Assembly: GCA_905250125.1 (NCBI GenBank)
Contig: CAJNOL010000059.1
Span: 131,381-195,380 of the forward strand
Origin: Rotaria sordida
Taxonomy: Eukaryota > Rotifera > Eurotatoria > Philodinida > Philodinidae
Direction of reading: 5' to 3'
Length of the DNA: 64,000 nucleotides
Below the pieces are notes generated by a model. That model saw only the letters and a list, made by a program, of their open reading frames with translations. It had not been told where the DNA came from and made no database searches. Positions 59,401 through 64,000 of this stretch are shown here, piece after piece. Position numbers and translations under genes: made by a program. Numbering within the stretch: the first letter of the stretch is position 1; each line of letters starts with the position of its first letter.

Positions 59401-62400
59401 CAACAGCTGGTTGCCATGAAATGATTTTGTTGAAGTTGTATTATGTTTCTTGAAGAATAATATAGTGAGTACAAGTTTTAAATCGAAGTTTTGCAGCTGC
59501 TTCCATCTTTATAGCAATGAAGGCGAGGAAACATTAAAGATCATTGGGTACGTTTTCATGGTAGTCGATGACAATAAGCGTCATAATATTTTCCCAGACT
59601 TCCTTGACGATGAAAAAAAAATGTGCTGAAAGATATTAACAAAAAGACTTAGCCTGTTTCAGAAAATTCTAGAATATTTTGAAGCTTTTCTCGAAATTCG
59701 AATACGTTTGTAAGTGTTCTACATAGTACATTGTTTTATTTTTGAGTAGATAAAAATTTATATAATAGATGTCAAGGATAATTGATAATGATACATTGAT
59801 TTGTTACAGTCGTCATATAATCAACATAAAATAGTGTAAATTGATTAAGTTCTAACTTTCGGAAATAATCAATATTTGTGTTTTTGAAATTATTAAGATA
59901 TATAATCTAAATGAAGACCAATGGAATAATGAGCATTGTTACTTTGACTATTATCCTTAGAATACAACTGTAGTCTGCTAGAATTTGTTTCCTTTAAATA
60001 TTTTATATTGGTATAATGAGGATGAAGACCACATTTGAACTCATATCTTAGTCTCCCAAAGGGGCTGTACTGCCAAGCTTTTTTTTCTCAAAGGAATTTC
60101 CTTATTTAAAATTATGTTATTTAGCAACTGTATATTCACCATCATTTGAAATATGTCAATTATGAGAAAGAAAAATGTTGATTACCAGTATTAAGAACAT
60201 TATTGTTTTCATATACCCTAAATTCTAATGTTTTAAATTTCTTTTCATATGAAATTAATTTTTTCTTGGTAAAATATAAGAATAATTAAAATAATAAATT
60301 AAGAATCTAAATATTTCGTTAAAGTAGTTCATATGATTAGAATATTTTTTTGTTTTTGTAGATTTAATTACTTGACTAGAATGAACTATTATTCAAAATG
60401 AAACGTACTACTTGTACAGATATAATTTGACTAGAAAGTACCAAGACTTACTTCTTTTTTTTTGAATATTTATCGGATTTATTCTTTGATAGCATAAAAC
60501 ATACCATTATCTTTCAAAAAAAACTTACATTGGAGTACAGCCACCTTGCATGCTTAACATATTCTTTTGTATTTTATTTAGAACTGAAATGATTTGATTA
60601 CATACAAAAGAAAACGAATAAGATAAATATTATAGAATATTACTACCCTTGTACATATACTGAGTTCAAGATACACGTGTACTAGGACAATTTTCATTAG
60701 AGTACTCGAAAAGGTATCCTGCTACTAATAGTATTTAATAGGATCTTGATTGGATACTTGTCCAATTTCTATAGCATTGTATGAAAAATGTTTTTAATAA
60801 GCTAGAGGATTGAATACTTACGGGGAAATGTTTGTTTGTGCCGAATCACTATTTAGTTGGTACTATCGTGCATCATGTATGTTCCAATGAGCTATGAATT
60901 CCCTAATAAAAACCTGGCTCGTATGTTTCTATGTCCTATGCAACTTCTAAGTTGGTATTATTGATCTATTTGTTTATGATAACTATTCTATCCAAGTGTC
61001 CTAATTTAAATATTTTCAAATTTCGATTAAATTGAAATGAAATATCCGTTGTTGGTCAACCATATGTTAATCTCAAATAGATGACAATAAAATTTGAAGA
61101 TTCTAATCTATTAAAAAAATGATTCAATGATTAATACTTGTCTATCATATCGATCTAATCTTGAATGACTTAGTATTTTATCAAGATTTGTATAAAGTAA
61201 ATATTCCACATTTTTTAAAAACGAATTGGTATGCATCATCAATTGCTGATTATTTACTATTACTTCATCGATTTGATTACTATTTTAAAATTTGGTATCT
61301 CGTTGGAATGGATAAAAAAAAAATTATAAATACTTTTGATGAAATGAAAAGAAATTTTAAATCTGTACATAATAATTGATATCAATCAAAATTTTATTTT
61401 AATTTAATATGTTAATTAGTTATTTTCTTGTGTATCGTTTTCATTTGTAGTATATTACAAAATAGTTTTTATTTGATACTTTTCTTGAAAATGAGAATGC
61501 AATTGTAACTTTGCCTTTTTTTTTTTTTAGATAAATTCAAAATAAAAATGAAAAAGTATTAATCTGTCTCGATTAGAATTGTTCTCGAATGAAATGCTTA
61601 TCTGAAGACTATCAATTCGTTTTCATAATCATATTTCATTTTACGCTATTCGAATGATGAATGTTACAGTATATACGGTACAATTATATTTCTTCTATTA
61701 TTTCGAGTTTCGGAAGCAAACGAACTTCATTGGACTTGGCTGGATAGATGCTCGAAAATTATCGTATCTGGTAGGAAAACATTAGAAATCAATGGGATTT
61801 GGAGACAGTATTGCGAGTCAGGAAGCATCTCAGAAACTTTTCAACTTCTAAATTTCATCAATTTACGATGTTTTCTTGCCAGAATCGGTTAGTATTTCTT
61901 GACCAAGATTTAGATCTTTTATTTACTGATTATAAATTCGATATTTATTTAACCTGTTTTACAAATGTCCGTTGCATTAGTATAGTACAGGTAAGTGATA
62001 AATTGTCCCATTAACATAATGCTGATATTCTAATATCCATGCCAGAATTAACGAGAGATGGATGTAAGTTCAATTACTCGACAACGGCAACAGCTAGTGA
62101 CTTACGGTTTTTCGCAATCGCAGCAAGAGGAAAAACTCTGGACATGTTTTTGTCCGATACTATATAAGACAAAATTATTTTAAAACCTATCATCTTTGCA
62201 AAACGTTCAAAAACATGCTGATTCAGATCGATAGTTCAAGACGCGATTCAAGTGAGTATCTTTTCATATCTCAATGCTGAGAATATAAAACCACAAAGAT
62301 GTTCAGTCAAATTCTATACAATTCTGTTGATTTTTATCAAAACTTCCTTGAAATAGAGCACTATTTTCATGCATGTTTTAGAATTATTGACGAAGATGAT

Positions 62401-63266
62401 GAATTTTAAAATAATTTTATCTTATATAGTAACAGACAAAAATATGTCCGGAGTTCTTGTGCAATTACTGAAAAACACAAGTCAATAGCTGTTGTCCTTG
62501 TCTAGTGATTGAGATTACACTTACTCTTTTCTAATTCTCGTACGAACATTCGTGTTTTTGAAACATATGATAATAAAGAAAGTAGCTTTTTATTTGCTAG
62601 AAGAAGGTCAAATAAGTATGAAAGAACAGTATAATGTGGTTTTATCACAAACAGTATCGTATGACATTGATGTTGGTATGTGACACATACATACGTATCT
62701 CATATAACAGATAAACAGATGATCTAGCTGATAACCGAATGTCGACATTAACATTTTTCGGTTTATCAAGACCTATATTCATTACGAAACAAATACAAAC
62801 TCAGTAACTACGAAAAATTAAATGCATTATGATCAAATTTCTAAGCCAATTACCACTTGCTGTCATTTAATGCTTCTTATGTAATTAGTAAGGTCACTTT
62901 AAACTTTGTATTTATATTTGTACCAAGTGTTCTTTGTATTACTAACATAATTTCTTCGGGTAACTATAAATTTTCAGCATTGCGATGAATTCTACATTGT
63001 AGGTTATTGTCTTAGGTTCATCATCAAAGCGAAAGTTCAATTGCTATTTATTGACGATTAAATTATACTAAATATGAAAACAATTTTTTTTTGTAATCGA
63101 ATAGAAGAGTATCATAAAGATTAATTTCAATATCGACTTACTAATGAAACTATGATTGAATTAATGAAATTTTAATTTCATTGCAATTCTTCATTTGTTT
63201 TATTTCAATACTAAAGAATATGTCAAAGTTTTTCTTGTTTTTTTTTTTAGATTTAGATTGTGACGA
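59401..63266. other. Intergenic graveyard inside the F-box cluster
   Basis: No intact gene. Coding-like scraps occur at 61131-61379 (ends in NNstop, aromatic-rich, unknown family) and 62058-62183 (MDVSSITRQRQQLVTYGFSQ, unknown). Other open frames such as 61799-62014 carry no motif. Confidence 0.4.
61131..61379 (+). pseudogene. Coding-like fragment of unknown family
   Basis: Open frame without a good ATG start; the coding-like part begins after an acceptor-like GACTTAG at about 61169-61175 and reads FYQDLYKVNIPHFLKTNWYA, then DYYFKIWYLVGMDKKKI, and ends KSVHNN. Codon use resembles the F-box genes. It could be the last exon of a broken gene. No family recognised. Confidence 0.3.
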
Positions 63267-64000
63267 ATGAATCATAATCTTAATCGATTAGAGAATTTAC
63301 CAAATGAAATTCTTGCTGAAATATTTGAATATATTAGTACTGAAAATCTATTTCGAAGTTTTTATAATCTCAATTATCGTTTAAATAAATTAATTCAATC
63401 TCTTAATAATCATTATCTTTCACTTAAAACAACAGATTGTAATCAAATTTATCATTATAATTTTATTGCTCCATATATTAATATTCTATTTATTGAAGGC
63501 AGAGCACAATTAAATTTAAAATCTTTTACAAATATTCGTCGTCTTATTCTTATACAATCAAATGATGAATTTCTCGAACAACTTGAAAGAATTCGTCTAC
63601 CATATTTAGAACATCTTGTTATTTATTTAGGAAATCGAAGAGGAAATGATTGTATGCCTTATTTTTGGAATAGAATCTTTTCATATGATTTACCTTATTT
63701 AAAAATTTGTTGTATGTATAATATAAGTTTAACATGGATATATTCATCTTGGAGACAAATGTTATCATTACGTATTTTAAAAATTGGTGATATTGATATA
63801 CTTGTTTATGGATCAATTTTATCATCATGTCCTAATTTATGTTTTTTTAAATTTACAAGATTAATATCAAATAATAGACCAATTAATATTATTCAACATA
63901 TGAATTTAAAAAAATTAGTTATTGCAATACCATGCTTTGAGGAATTTTCACAAGATAATGATATGAATGATTATTTTTCATATGTACCAAATTTAGAACA
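63267..64000 (+). CDS. F-box / LRR-like protein, gene C (cut by window end)
   Basis: Open from the ATG to the window edge, 244 codons seen. The F-box reads LENLPNEILAEIFEYIST, then LFRSFYNLNYRLNKLIQSL, at residues 6-45, followed by leucine-rich strands (FTNIRRLILIQSNDEFLEQL, LPYLEHLVIYLGN, SWRQMLSLRILKIG). It is closest in layout to gene A. A TTTTTTTTAG acceptor-like site lies 17 bases before the ATG. The C-terminus lies outside the window. Confidence 0.85.
   Translation, partial: MNHNLNRLENLPNEILAEIFEYISTENLFRSFYNLNYRLNKLIQSLNNHYLSLKTTDCNQIYHYNFIAPYINILFIEGRAQLNLKSFTNIRRLILIQSNDEFLEQLERIRLPYLEHLVIYLGNRRGNDCMPYFWNRIFSYDLPYLKICCMYNISLTWIYSSWRQMLSLRILKIGDIDILVYGSILSSCPNLCFFKFTRLISNNRPINIIQHMNLKKLVIAIPCFEEFSQDNDMNDYFSYVPNLE

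Noticed and set aside
1-64000. CRISPR arrays, rRNA genes, bacterial operons
   Set aside because: No spaced direct repeats of CRISPR form and no rRNA-like conserved blocks were seen; gene structure is eukaryotic throughout.

Overview
The window looks like nuclear DNA of a bdelloid rotifer (Adineta/Rotaria-like). It is very AT-rich. Genes are broken by many short GT-AG introns. FBXO9 and a PDLIM-type PDZ protein are clearly animal, while several other genes belong to families typical of bacteria, fungi or plants. A cluster of intronless F-box genes of the kind greatly expanded in bdelloids sits at the right end. The species assignment is an inference from gene content and cannot be proved here. 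Two 10-N runs (40115-40124 and 53993-54002) are assembly gaps.

Layout. 1.7-5.2 kb (minus): nine-exon PDZ protein with five copies of an SRSF..LQ motif. 7.3-15.5 kb (minus): eight-exon ankyrin-repeat protein; its 2.6 kb first intron holds an intact intronless family-2 glycoside hydrolase ORF on the same strand, and its fourth intron holds a large foldback repeat. 15.5-24 kb: gene desert with two decayed mariner transposase copies in opposite orientation and a separate foldback element between them. 24.1-26.9 kb (plus): secreted antistasin/WAP-type inhibitor and a DUF2383 four-helix-bundle protein of bacterial type. 27-28.6 kb: relics. 29.5-32.9 kb (minus): Cys-rich membrane protein and a Ly6/uPAR-type GPI-like protein; neither is a single ORF, and both were rebuilt from exons. 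33-37.8 kb: nothing recognisable. 37.8-43.8 kb (plus): fungal/plant-type amino-acid permease followed by two tandem AA15 lytic polysaccharide monooxygenases with CBM5/12-like tails. 44-46.8 kb (minus): FBXO9 orthologue. 48.6-49.6 kb (minus): sphingomyelin-synthase-like PAP2_C gene with a one-base frameshift in its catalytic motif. 50-56 kb: mostly relics plus one acidic C-terminal CDS fragment beside a gap. 56.7-64 kb (plus): F-box cluster of two intact genes 35 bp apart, at least one relic, and one gene running off the window.

How the genes may work together. The two LPMOs (chitin or other polysaccharide oxidation), the GH2 enzyme and the permease fit digestion of polysaccharide-rich food and uptake of amino compounds, but co-regulation is not shown. 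FBXO9 and the LRR-like F-box proteins are candidate SCF ubiquitin-ligase receptors. Several starts lie just after an intron-like acceptor (TTTCAG or TTTCTAG), which fits the spliced-leader trans-splicing known in bdelloids. The 35 bp gap between two F-box genes is a candidate polycistronic unit. All exon joins were checked for reading phase by hand; none has been tested against transcripts.
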